Under the pieces are notes generated by a model that saw only the letters and a list, made by a program, of their open reading frames with translations, was not told where the DNA came from and did not search any database. The position numbers and the translations under genes were made by a program. 64,000 nt of DNA from Litchfieldella xinjiangensis (GTDB lineage: Bacteria; Pseudomonadota; Gammaproteobacteria; Pseudomonadales; Halomonadaceae). Below, piece by piece: positions 25,325-33,479 of this stretch (position 1 is its first letter; every line of letters starts with the position of its first letter). Location: contig NZ_JPZL01000003.1 in the NCBI RefSeq assembly GCF_000759345.1, forward strand, positions 372,001 to 436,000. The letters are read 5' to 3'.

Positions 25325-26827
25325 TCAGGCCTGGCCGGCCAGGGCTTTCTGACGCTCCTGCTCCTCGATGGCGCGATCCACCGACGAGACGTAGTACTCG
25401 TCGTCGAAGGCCCCTTCCGGTTCCTTGAGCCACACCAGGCAGATCAGCCAACTGATGAAGGCGCCGGTGGCGATGATGTAGAAGAACTGGGTGGGGGTGA
25501 CGAAGGTGAAGATGGTCAGGTAGACCACCGCGCCCACGTTGCCGTATGCCCCGGCCATGCCCGAGATCTGCCCGGTGATGCGGCGTTTGATCGAGGGGAT
25601 GATGCCGAAGGTGGCGCCTTCCGCGCCCTGCACGAAGAACGAGGTGAACACGGTGATCACGATGGCGATGATAAGCGGCCAGTTCGCGTTGAGCATGCCC
25701 ATCAGCACGAAGCCGATGCTGATGCCGAACATGTAGCTGAGCATCACGAAGCGGCGGTTGCCCATGCGGTCCGAGACCAGCCCGCCCATGGGGCGCGCCA
25801 CCAGATTGACGAAGGCGAACGAGGCGGCAATGAGCCCGGCCATGGCGGCATTGAGCTCCCAGGTCTGCTCGAAGAACATCGGCAGCATCGAGACCACCGC
25901 CAGCTCGGCGCCGAAGTTGGCGAAGTAGGTGCTGTTGAGCGCGGCCACGCTATTGAACGAATACTTGTCGTCCTCGGGCACGCCTTTCTTGAGGATCGGC
26001 ACGTTGACCCGCAGGATCTGTACGATCTGGTAGACCACGATGGCGGCGATCACCAGGTAGGCGATGGTGGCGCCTGTGCTCGACAGGTACCCCATGTTCT
26101 CGATGCGCCACACCAGGATGCCCAGTACCCCTACCAGCGGAATGGTCCACAGGATCAGCTTGATCATGTCGGCCCAGCTGCTGACCTCCATGGCGGCGGT
26201 CTTGCGCGGCTTGCGGTGCGCCTTGGCATCGGGGCCGTCGGTGATGGCAAACCAGTAGTAGACGCCGTAGGCAGCCATGACGATGGCGCTCTGGGCGATT
26301 GCCCAGCGCCAGCCGTCCGCGCCGCCGTACATGGTCAGGGCGATGGACGGCAGCGAGATCGCGGCGGCGGCGGAGCCGAAGTTACCCCAGCCGGCGTAGA
26401 AGCCCTCGGCGAAACCGATGTCCTTGGGCTTGAACCACAGCGCGGTCATGTGGATACCCACCACGAAGCTGGCACCGATCGAGCTGAGCACCAGGCGTGC
26501 CACCAGCAGCTGCATCATGCTGGTACCGAAGGCGAAGAGCAGGGCCGGAATGGCCATGGTCACCATCAGTACCGAAAACACCCGGCGAGGCCCGAAGCGA
26601 TCCAACGCCATACCGACGATGATGCGGGCGGGAATGGTCAGTGCCACGTTGCAGATGGCGAACAGCTTGATGTCGTCGGCGGTCAGCCAGTCGACGCTCT
26701 TGAGCATGCTCGACGCCAGCGGCGCCATGTTGAACCACACATAGAAGGTGATGAAGAAGGCGATCCAGGTCAGGTGCAGTGCCCTGATCTCCGGACTGCG
26801 GAACTTGAAGACGGAAGCGACTTTCAT
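25325..26827 (-). CDS. NarK-family nitrate/nitrite transporter (MFS)
   Basis: A 500-residue MFS protein of the nitrate/nitrite porter family. Both nitrate-signature regions are present and intact in style: FYAGWGNFGSAAAAISLP and ISGMAGAYGNVGAVVYL, each with the key Asn-Gly context. It resembles longer NarK/NrtP-type carriers more than E. coli NarK. It is the last gene of a leftward narK-usp-narK group, with 46 bp between it and usp. Confidence 0.9.
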   Translation of the reverse strand: MKVASVFKFRSPEIRALHLTWIAFFITFYVWFNMAPLASSMLKSVDWLTADDIKLFAICNVALTIPARIIVGMALDRFGPRRVFSVLMVTMAIPALLFAFGTSMMQLLVARLVLSSIGASFVVGIHMTALWFKPKDIGFAEGFYAGWGNFGSAAAAISLPSIALTMYGGADGWRWAIAQSAIVMAAYGVYYWFAITDGPDAKAHRKPRKTAAMEVSSWADMIKLILWTIPLVGVLGILVWRIENMGYLSSTGATIAYLVIAAIVVYQIVQILRVNVPILKKGVPEDDKYSFNSVAALNSTYFANFGAELAVVSMLPMFFEQTWELNAAMAGLIAASFAFVNLVARPMGGLVSDRMGNRRFVMLSYMFGISIGFVLMGMLNANWPLIIAIVITVFTSFFVQGAEGATFGIIPSIKRRITGQISGMAGAYGNVGAVVYLTIFTFVTPTQFFYIIATGAFISWLICLVWLKEPEGAFDDEYYVSSVDRAIEEQERQKALAGQA

Positions 26828-26873
26828 GGTCGTGATTTCCTATATGGCCCAAGGGTAGCGAATCGCGGATCGC

Positions 26874-27332
26874 TCACGGACTGGGCAGAATCAACAGCGG
26901 GCATTCGACGCGCCGGGCCAGAAACGAGCTGACCTTGCCGAACGTCATGTAGTCGAGTTCGTCGACGAAATAGCTCAATGACTGGGCGATGATTCCGCCA
27001 TCCGGCTTATGGCTGTGCCGGGCGATGACCAGCAGGCTGGGCGAGTGTCGCTGGGTGGCATGGAGCAGCATCTTGCGGGCGTCGCCCTCGGCCAGCAGCA
27101 TCTCGGCCTCGAAGCCTTCCCCCTCGGCAAACGCCACGCCTTCCTCCAGGGCGGCCCTGAGCTCGGCCACCTCCTGCTGGAACAACGATTCGTTGGCGTC
27201 AGTGGCATCGCGAGGATTCTCCGCCACGCCGGCGAGCAACAGGCGGGGACGGTTACAGCGGAACATATCGACGGTCTGAGCAAGCGCCAGCTTGGCGTTA
27301 CGCGAGCCGTCATAGGCAACCATGATCTTCAT
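26874..27332 (-). CDS. universal stress protein (UspA family)
   Basis: A 152-residue cytoplasmic protein: MKIMVAYDGSRNAKLAL at the start (beta-1 and the first helix) and LLVIARHSHKPDGG in the nucleotide-loop region, although the classic G-x2-G-x9-G-S/T ATP motif is not clear. The frame opens at 27341, but the ATG at 27332 has CGGAGA nine bases before it. Usp genes are common beside narK in denitrifiers; they are induced under anaerobiosis in Pseudomonas. Confidence 0.88.
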   Translation of the reverse strand: MKIMVAYDGSRNAKLALAQTVDMFRCNRPRLLLAGVAENPRDATDANESLFQQEVAELRAALEEGVAFAEGEGFEAEMLLAEGDARKMLLHATQRHSPSLLVIARHSHKPDGGIIAQSLSYFVDELDYMTFGKVSSFLARRVECPLLILPSP

Positions 27333-27353
27333 GGCGGTCATTCTCCGGAGGGT

Positions 27354-27374
27354 GCCCGGCGCAGGGCGCCGGGC
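27354..27374 (-). terminator. GC-rich hairpin between narK and usp
   Basis: GCCCGGCGC (27354-27362) pairs with GCGCCGGGC (27366-27374) over a 3-base loop. The distal side has GGTCA and no T run, so it is more likely an attenuating or mRNA-processing hairpin inside the narK-usp-narK transcript than a full terminator. Confidence 0.5.
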
Positions 27375-27390
27375 GGGAAAAGCGAACGGC

Positions 27391-29043
27391 TCAGGGGTTC
27401 TTCACATAGGCGCCGCGGCGCAGATAGAACCACCAGTTGATGACCAGGCACACCGCGTAGAACACCGCGAAGCCATACATGGCCAGTTCGGGGGTGCCGG
27501 CCTGGATCTGCTCGCCCATCACCCGCGGGGCGATGAAGGCGCCGTAGGCGGCGACAGCCGAGGTCCAGCCGAGCACCGGACCTTTCTTCTGGGCATCGAA
27601 GATCACGCCAATGCTACGGAAGGTGGAGCCATTGCCGATGCCGCTGGCGGCGAACAGCACGATGAATAGGCCGAGGAATGCCCAGAAATAGGCATTCGGG
27701 TCGGTGGAGTTATAGGCCAGCATCATCACGTAACCGGTGGCGATGGAGGCACCGACCATGATCACCGAGATGATCTGGGTCACGATCGAACCGCCGATCT
27801 TGTCTGAAACCCATCCTCCGATGGGGCGCACCGCAGCACCCACGAAGGGGCCCATCCAGGCCCAGGTCATGGCACTGGGGGCGTCGGGGTTGGCTACCCG
27901 CGAGAGGCTGCCGTCACTGGCACGTTCCATCATGGAGCCGAAGATCACTTCGATGGAGAGGGGTAAAGCAGCGGAAAAACCGATGAACGATCCAAACGTC
28001 AGGATATACAGCAGGCTCATCGACCAGGTGTGCTTGTCGCTGAAGATGGCGAACTGTTTCTGGATATTGGGTTTGATATCGCCGGGGATCAGTCGCAGCA
28101 GACCCAGCGTCAGCAGGATGGTCAATGGCAGCGCGAACCACATGTTGAGCAACCCCAGGCCTACCGGGCGGGGCATCATCAGGACAAGGCCGATGGCCGA
28201 AGTCACCAGGCCCAGATTGTAGAGGCCCAGTATCTTGCCGAAGGCGGCAAGAGGCGTGCCGGGATTGGGCGTGATAGTACGGAGGTTGTTCATGCCGAAC
28301 CAGGCTGCTGCACTCAGCGGGACCAGCACGATGACGCCCAGCAGAGCGGGGTTTTGCAGCCAGGTGGGAGTGCCTTCGGGGATACGCCCGATCAATGTGC
28401 CGCTGGACCGCATAAGCTCCATGGGGTCACCCGAAAGTACGCCGAACACCGCAGCGGTCATCGATAGGGGAATCAGGATCTGCATGCCGGTCACGCCCAG
28501 ATTGCCGAGGCCGGCGTTGAGCCCTAATGCCAGGCCTTGCTGACGCTTGGGGTAGAAGGAAGAAATATTGGCCATCGAGCAAGCAAAGTTACCCCCGCCC
28601 ACACCCGATACCAGCGCGAGTAGTTGGAACACCCAAAGAGGCGTTGCCTGATTCTGCAAGGCGAAGTAGGCCCCGAGGCACGGGATGATCATCAAGGCCG
28701 TGGTCAGAAAAGTAGTGTTGCGGCCGCCCGCGATACGGATCATGAACGAGGCGGGAATCCTCAGGGTGGCGCCGGCAAGTCCGGCAATGCCCACCAGCAT
28801 GAAGAGCTCGGATTCGGAAAAGGGGAAACCCAGGTTCTTCATCTGGACGGTCAGCATGCCCCACATTTGCCAATAGCCGAACGCCACCAGGAGGCAGGGA
28901 ATCGATATCCAAAGATTGCGCGTGGCGATACGCTTGCCCTGCCGCTCCCAGAACGTGGGGTCCTCGACCTCCCATTCTTCGATGTCGTCGTTGAGCCTTT
29001 GCTTGTGGCCAAGGCGTTGATAGCCGGTATCGATATTGGACAT
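27391..29043 (-). CDS. narK: nitrate/nitrite antiporter NarK (E. coli NarK-like)
   Basis: A 550-residue MFS carrier of the E. coli NarK/NarU branch, which exchanges nitrite for nitrate or imports nitrate. It has a longer cytoplasmic N-terminal tail (about 45 residues, with DDIEEWEVEDPTFW) and the nitrate signature LGLNAGLGNLGV with its Asn. The frame is open to 29133, but the ATG at 29043 has GGGGAGG upstream and is preferred. The spacer beyond it holds several NarL heptamers. Confidence 0.93.
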   Translation of the reverse strand: MSNIDTGYQRLGHKQRLNDDIEEWEVEDPTFWERQGKRIATRNLWISIPCLLVAFGYWQMWGMLTVQMKNLGFPFSESELFMLVGIAGLAGATLRIPASFMIRIAGGRNTTFLTTALMIIPCLGAYFALQNQATPLWVFQLLALVSGVGGGNFACSMANISSFYPKRQQGLALGLNAGLGNLGVTGMQILIPLSMTAAVFGVLSGDPMELMRSSGTLIGRIPEGTPTWLQNPALLGVIVLVPLSAAAWFGMNNLRTITPNPGTPLAAFGKILGLYNLGLVTSAIGLVLMMPRPVGLGLLNMWFALPLTILLTLGLLRLIPGDIKPNIQKQFAIFSDKHTWSMSLLYILTFGSFIGFSAALPLSIEVIFGSMMERASDGSLSRVANPDAPSAMTWAWMGPFVGAAVRPIGGWVSDKIGGSIVTQIISVIMVGASIATGYVMMLAYNSTDPNAYFWAFLGLFIVLFAASGIGNGSTFRSIGVIFDAQKKGPVLGWTSAVAAYGAFIAPRVMGEQIQAGTPELAMYGFAVFYAVCLVINWWFYLRRGAYVKNP

Positions 29044-29172
29044 AGCCGTCCTCCCCTGTTTTTTATCGCCATCCCCGATGCGATCAACGCCGCGCGATGG
29101 CTTCAGATAGGGGAAAGATACGTCTCGATACACATGGATTAAATGTGGGTAAACGTGTCGAAAATAGCGGTG

Positions 29173-29199
29173 ATACCTCCAATGGATGATGGGAGGTAT
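29173..29199. promoter_or_regulatory. inverted pair of NarL heptamers upstream of narK
   Basis: ATACCTCC and GGAGGTAT form an exact inverted repeat separated by 11 bases. Each contains the heptamer TACCTCC found in other nar regions here. The pair lies about 130-155 bp upstream of the narK ATG. A weak FNR-like half site (TTGAT with TTAA then ATGGT) is next to it at 29212-29225. Confidence 0.55.
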
Positions 29200-29279
29200 T
29201 TTAATAAGCCTTTGATTTAAATGGTTTGTTTTATTGAGGCGGCGGAGGGGGAGGTTAGATTATGGCAGTGGGGTTTTTT

Positions 29280-29308
29280 GGAGGTATCCATAAAAACCCC
29301 GCGGGGTA
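29280..29308. promoter_or_regulatory. further NarL-like heptamers, overlapping a weak narL terminator
   Basis: GGAGGTA at 29280-29286 and CGGGGTA at 29302-29308 are NarL-like heptamers. Between them ACCCCGCGGGGT (29296-29307), followed on the minus strand by five T, can fold as a small hairpin just after narL and may end its transcript. Both readings are tentative. Confidence 0.35.
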
Positions 29309-29331
29309 GCGAAGGAATCATGAGGGCCTAT

Positions 29332-29997
29332 TCAGGTCTCGATGCCCTCTTGAACGGCCCATACTGCCGCCTCGACGCGCGAACGCAGATTGAGTTTCTT
29401 CAGCAGATGCTTGACGTGGACCTTGACGGTGCCTTCGCTGATCTCGAGCTTGCGGGCGATCAATTTGTTGGAAAGGCCCGCCGCCAACTCACGCAGGATT
29501 TCACGCTCGCGCTGGGTCAGGCTGTGTATATCGGGGCGGGCCGGGGCGCTGCGCTGGTGTCGCAATGCCTCGGCAAGCAGTGCAGTCAGGGTCTCGCTGA
29601 TCACCATACGGCCCAGGGCGGCCTGACGCAGCTGGCGTACCATGTCGTCCGGCTCCATGTCCTTGAGCAGGTAGCCGTCGGCCCCTGCCTGTAGCGCAGC
29701 GATGACATCCTCTTCGCTATCCGAGACGGTAAACATCACGATACGGCCGGCGAATTCCGCCGCCCGCATGCGCTTGAGCGTCTCGATGCCGTCCATGCCC
29801 GGCATGTTCAAGTCGAGCAGTACCAGGTCAGGCTCTAGCTCGGCGGCCAGGCGGATCCCGACCTCGGGCTCACCGGCTTCGCCGACCAGGTCCAGGTCGT
29901 CTTCGAGCTCGAGCAACTGCTTGACGCCTCGGCGCAACAGCGGGTGATCGTCGATGATCAGGATCGTCGCCGGCGTGTCGTGATCGGTGTTGGGCAT
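29332..29997 (-). CDS. narL: nitrate/nitrite response regulator NarL
   Basis: A 221-residue two-component regulator. The receiver domain has the acidic pair IDDH, the phosphoacceptor D62 in [11 protein letters not shown], and the KD of [11 protein letters not shown] linker is followed by a LuxR/NarL-type helix-turn-helix (about 155-215, with [23 protein letters not shown] in two blocks and [16 protein letters not shown]). It follows narX by 32 bp and forms the NarX-NarL pair. Confidence 0.95.
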   Translation of the reverse strand: MPNTDHDTPATILIIDDHPLLRRGVKQLLELEDDLDLVGEAGEPEVGIRLAAELEPDLVLLDLNMPGMDGIETLKRMRAAEFAGRIVMFTVSDSEEDVIAALQAGADGYLLKDMEPDDMVRQLRQAALGRMVISETLTALLAEALRHQRSAPARPDIHSLTQREREILRELAAGLSNKLIARKLEISEGTVKVHVKHLLKKLNLRSRVEAAVWAVQEGIET

Positions 29998-30029
29998 AGC
30001 TATGTCCTGTTCCCTTGCGGTGTCGGGGC

Positions 30030-31901
30030 CTACGCCTGGGACGCGGGCTGCAGCGCGATCAGACGCGCGGTCTGGGGCACGAAATTGAGCGCGACGCGGG
30101 TGCCCCCGTCTTTGCGGTTTTCCACGTCGAGTTCGCCCCCGAGTGTCTGGGCGCGATCGCGCATGATGACCAGCCCGTAATGCTGCGGCGGGGAATCGCT
30201 GCTGGCAAGTCCGATGCCGTCATCCTCGATGCGTACCTGAAGCTTGGCATCGGCAAAACACACCTTGACCCTGGCCCAGTGTGCCTGGGCATGCTTATGG
30301 GTGTTGGCCAGGGCCTCGCGCACGATCTGCAATACGTGAATTTCCTCATTGGGATTGAGCAGATGCGGAGGCACGTCATAATCGAACTCCACCTGGATAT
30401 TCATGCGGTCGGCGAACTCCTGGGTCGTCTGCCGCAGGGCCGACTGGAGCCCCGGCGTCTCGAGCTTGAGACGGAAGGTGGTCAGCAATTCACGCAGTTG
30501 ACGGTAGGCGCTGTTGAGCCCGGTGCGCAGCTCGTCGAGGACCTCGGCCTGGGTCTCGTGCGGTACGCCCTTGGACTGCATTCGCTCCAGGCGAGCTACC
30601 TGCATCTTGAGATACGAGAGCGACTGGGCCAGGGAGTCGTGCAGCTCACGGGCAATGATGGTGCGCTCGTTCATCAGCGAGACGTGTTGCTGTTCTTCGA
30701 TGCGCCGTTGCAGGTAAAGGGCCGTGGCCAGCTGATCCGACAGGGCGTTGAGCAGGCGGCGCGTACTGTCACTGAGTCCTTCTCGCTTGTCATACCAGAT
30801 CTCCAGGGTGCCCAAGACCTCGTCACCCACGCTGACCGGCAATAGCAGGCAATCCGAATCCGGCCCATGTTCGATCTCGAGCGGCCGGGGGTCGATCAGG
30901 CAGGCGTAGCAATCGTGATCGCGGCAGTAGTCGGGCCGTGTCGCAGAGTGAGTCGCCAGGATCGGGATCGGACGCTCCTCCTGGGGCAGGTTGAGCGACA
31001 GTCGCAGCGGCCCGAGCCCCAACAGCTGGCCCAGATCGCGAAGCATCGGTGCGGCACTCTCGCACAGGTCGTTGCCGCCGCCATACAGGGTGCGGCTGCC
31101 GTCATGGAGAATCTGCATGGCACGATTGCTGCGCTCGAGCTCCTGCTTCTTGCGCGATACCCGTTCCTCCAGTTCGGCATAGCTGTTGGCGAGTTCCTCG
31201 GCCATGGTATCGAAGGTGCGGCCGAGCAGGGCGAGCTCGTCGCTGCCCTTGAGCTGGGTGCGGTACTGGAAGTTGCGCCGGGCCGCCTCGCTCGCGAGCA
31301 CGACCAACTGGCGTAGCGGAGCGACCAGGTTATGACGGATATCGTAAAGCACGATGGCCACGACCACGGCGGTCAGGATCAGGAATACGATCTGCAGCAC
31401 GCTGAGCAGGCGTATCTTGGCCTCGGTATTCTCTTCGAGCTGCGACACCAGGCGGTCGATGTCGCCAACCAGGCCGTCGAGGGTGGCATTGAGGGCCACC
31501 GCCTGCACGGCATCGCCCTCGATGGCGGCATTGACCTCGGGCAATAGCTCGCTATCCCAGCGCAAGTGAATCAAGCGGTACTGTTCGCGCAAGGGGTGAT
31601 CCCCGGCCTCGGGAATGGCGCCGACCAGCTGTGGGCTATCCAGGCGCTGAGTGAAGCGTTCGGCCAGGCGGGTGACGGCCTCACGCCCCACGCTGCCCGG
31701 CGTTTGCTCGTAGCGCTGCAGGGCGGCCACGATCTGGTAGGTATTCATGCGCAGCGAGCCGGCGGTGTTGATGGCGGCAGCATCGCCTCGGCTGCTGTTG
31801 GCGACGGTCATGGTCACGGCAATGCTGACCAGCGCCATGACACTGATGGCCAGTAGCGAGGCGGTGATACGGGCGACCAGCGAGCGTTGCAGGAGTTTCA
31901 T
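30030..31901 (-). CDS. narX: nitrate/nitrite sensor histidine kinase NarX
   Basis: A 623-residue membrane kinase. TM1 (about 10-35) is followed by the nitrate-sensing P-box, recognisable as [18 protein letters not shown], a four-helix periplasmic domain and TM2. HAMP, GAF-like and cysteine-containing central regions come next. The HisKA_3 box [17 protein letters not shown] carries the phosphorylated His, and an ATPase domain ends the protein. The frame starts at a TTG (31910), but the ATG at 31901 has AGGTGG ten bases upstream. The partner regulator narL is directly downstream. Confidence 0.95.
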   Translation of the reverse strand: MKLLQRSLVARITASLLAISVMALVSIAVTMTVANSSRGDAAAINTAGSLRMNTYQIVAALQRYEQTPGSVGREAVTRLAERFTQRLDSPQLVGAIPEAGDHPLREQYRLIHLRWDSELLPEVNAAIEGDAVQAVALNATLDGLVGDIDRLVSQLEENTEAKIRLLSVLQIVFLILTAVVVAIVLYDIRHNLVAPLRQLVVLASEAARRNFQYRTQLKGSDELALLGRTFDTMAEELANSYAELEERVSRKKQELERSNRAMQILHDGSRTLYGGGNDLCESAAPMLRDLGQLLGLGPLRLSLNLPQEERPIPILATHSATRPDYCRDHDCYACLIDPRPLEIEHGPDSDCLLLPVSVGDEVLGTLEIWYDKREGLSDSTRRLLNALSDQLATALYLQRRIEEQQHVSLMNERTIIARELHDSLAQSLSYLKMQVARLERMQSKGVPHETQAEVLDELRTGLNSAYRQLRELLTTFRLKLETPGLQSALRQTTQEFADRMNIQVEFDYDVPPHLLNPNEEIHVLQIVREALANTHKHAQAHWARVKVCFADAKLQVRIEDDGIGLASSDSPPQHYGLVIMRDRAQTLGGELDVENRKDGGTRVALNFVPQTARLIALQPASQA

Positions 31902-31966
31902 CGAGGGCAATCCACCTCAGGCACGGAATTGAAGCGACTCCACTATAGCCTAGGCATGGGCGTGCG

Positions 31967-31987
31967 TACTCTTAAAGGGTTACCTCC
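31967..31987. promoter_or_regulatory. NarL-like site in the narX/narK1 divergent spacer
   Basis: TACTCTT-AA-AGGGTTA (31967-31982) is an imperfect 7-2-7 pair, and a clean heptamer TACCTCC overlaps its end at 31981-31987. It lies 69-89 bp upstream of narK1 and 66-86 bp upstream of narX. I found no FNR box meeting the consensus in this spacer. Confidence 0.5.
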
Positions 31988-32055
31988 GATGCCCTTTTGA
32001 CGCCACTCGGGCGGCAAACGAGACTATTTCCTACTTGTTTCTCGAGGGCCTCCCC

Positions 32056-33294
32056 ATGACCGTCCCCCTGGGCGCCACGCTACCCGCGCCGGCGATCGGT
32101 TATCGACCCCTGGTCACCATTCTGCTGTCGCCGCTGGCTTTCGCGCTGGTCTTCGCCTGCTGGACCATCTTTGCCGTGATCGGGGTGGAATGGCGGGACA
32201 CATTGGGGCTCGACGAGATGGCCTTCGCCGGGCTGCTGGCCCTGCCCATGCTCAGTGGCGCCCTGGTCAGCCTGCCGGCAGCCCGTCTGGCGGTGCGATT
32301 CGGCGAGCGCCGGGTCATGATTGGCTGTCTATGGCTGATGGCGCCTTCTCTATGGTGGATCGGTCAGGCCGAGGCCTATCGTGACTTCCTGTTGGCCGGC
32401 GCCGGCCTCGGGCTGGGTGCCGGTACCCTCGTCGCCGGGCTGGCCCGTGTGGCCCTCGGTGGGCCGACACGCCATGTCGGGCTGGCCTTGGGGCTCTACG
32501 GGGCCGGCATGCTGGGCGCGGGGCTCAGCTACCTATTGCTGCCCCTGGTCAGCCAGGCGTATGGCTGGCGCCTGGCCCCTTACCTCTATCTGTTGTTGAT
32601 ACTGATGGTGAGCCTCTTGTTGTGGTTGTATGCCGATGACCTACCCCCCCGACGATCGCTGGTGGCACCCGGGCTCACCAATTGGTTGCCCAGAGGCGCT
32701 GCCTGGCGTCTGGCGTTTTACTACAGCTTCTTCTTCGGTGCGTTCGTGGCGTTGGCATTGTGGCTGCCGGGTTACCTGGCCGCACATTATCGGCTGCCGC
32801 TGGGCAGTGCTGCGCTGTGGTCGCTGGCGTTCACGATTCCCGGTGGGGCGGGACAAGTGCTGGGCGGCGCTCTGGCCGATTGGCGCGATTTCCGCAGTCT
32901 GCGCTGGTGGGTCGGACTCGCGGTCCTCGCTTGCCTGTTCTGGCTCTCCTATCCCGACTTCTCGATACGTATCGAAGGCCTGCAAGGTGAGGTGGCCTTC
33001 GACTTCAATATGCCGCTGTGGGGGTTCATCGCGCTGCTGTCCGTCATGGGGCTTGCCATGGGCATCGGCAAGGGCAGCCTGATGCGACTGATTTATCGCG
33101 AACACCCTCACGACATGGCGCGCGTGGGTGGGCTGGCGCTGGCCCTCGGCGGGCTGTTCGCCGCCGTCCTACCGTTGTTGTTCGTGCTTGGCGATATCTG
33201 GATAGGCATCCGCACCGTCGGGTTCATGTTCCTCTACGCCGCGCTGGGTGTATGCCTGTTGGTCATGCTCTGGGAGCAGCTGAGCACGTCTTGA
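32056..33294 (+). CDS. narK1: NarK1-type nitrate transporter (MFS) at the head of the nar operon
   Basis: A 412-residue MFS protein with about 12 helices. It resembles the NarK1 (nitrate/proton symport) branch: FACWTIFAVIGVEWRDTLGL near the start and MGIGKGSLMRLIYREHP before the second signature. The nitrate signatures are degenerate; the first reads LGLYGAGMLGAG, with Met where the family usually has Asn. The frame opens at 32035, but the ATG at 32056 is preceded by GAGGG and starts the family. It lies 185 bp before narG. Confidence 0.85.
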   Translation: MTVPLGATLPAPAIGYRPLVTILLSPLAFALVFACWTIFAVIGVEWRDTLGLDEMAFAGLLALPMLSGALVSLPAARLAVRFGERRVMIGCLWLMAPSLWWIGQAEAYRDFLLAGAGLGLGAGTLVAGLARVALGGPTRHVGLALGLYGAGMLGAGLSYLLLPLVSQAYGWRLAPYLYLLLILMVSLLLWLYADDLPPRRSLVAPGLTNWLPRGAAWRLAFYYSFFFGAFVALALWLPGYLAAHYRLPLGSAALWSLAFTIPGGAGQVLGGALADWRDFRSLRWWVGLAVLACLFWLSYPDFSIRIEGLQGEVAFDFNMPLWGFIALLSVMGLAMGIGKGSLMRLIYREHPHDMARVGGLALALGGLFAAVLPLLFVLGDIWIGIRTVGFMFLYAALGVCLLVMLWEQLSTS

Positions 33295-33349
33295 TGTGCC
33301 TGCCGTCTCACAGGCTTTCTCCTTCACTAGCCCTTGTGGCATCGCCACC

Positions 33350-33386
33350 TATCCCCTTGGAGGTAGAGCCCGGGTATAAGGAGGTA
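33350..33386 (+). promoter_or_regulatory. NarL-like 7-2-7 site and extra heptamer upstream of narG
   Basis: TATCCCC-TT-GGAGGTA (33350-33365) is a 7-2-7 inverted pair, and another GGAGGTA lies at 33380-33386. They are 94-130 bp before the narG ATG, in the 185-bp gap after narK1. This suggests a nitrate-controlled promoter for narGHJI in addition to read-through from narK1. Confidence 0.55.
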
Positions 33387-33479
33387 ACCGGGCAGTAATT
33401 CGCCAATCGATCCCCCAGAATCCTCATCAGCAACCCGCCCAGGCGGGGGCCCATTTTCGAGGAGTCCGGAGATCGACCC

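Noticed and set aside
33378-33386. AAGGAGGTA as a strong ribosome site for a leader peptide ahead of narG
   Set aside because: No start codon lies at a useful distance; the sequence fits a NarL heptamer better.
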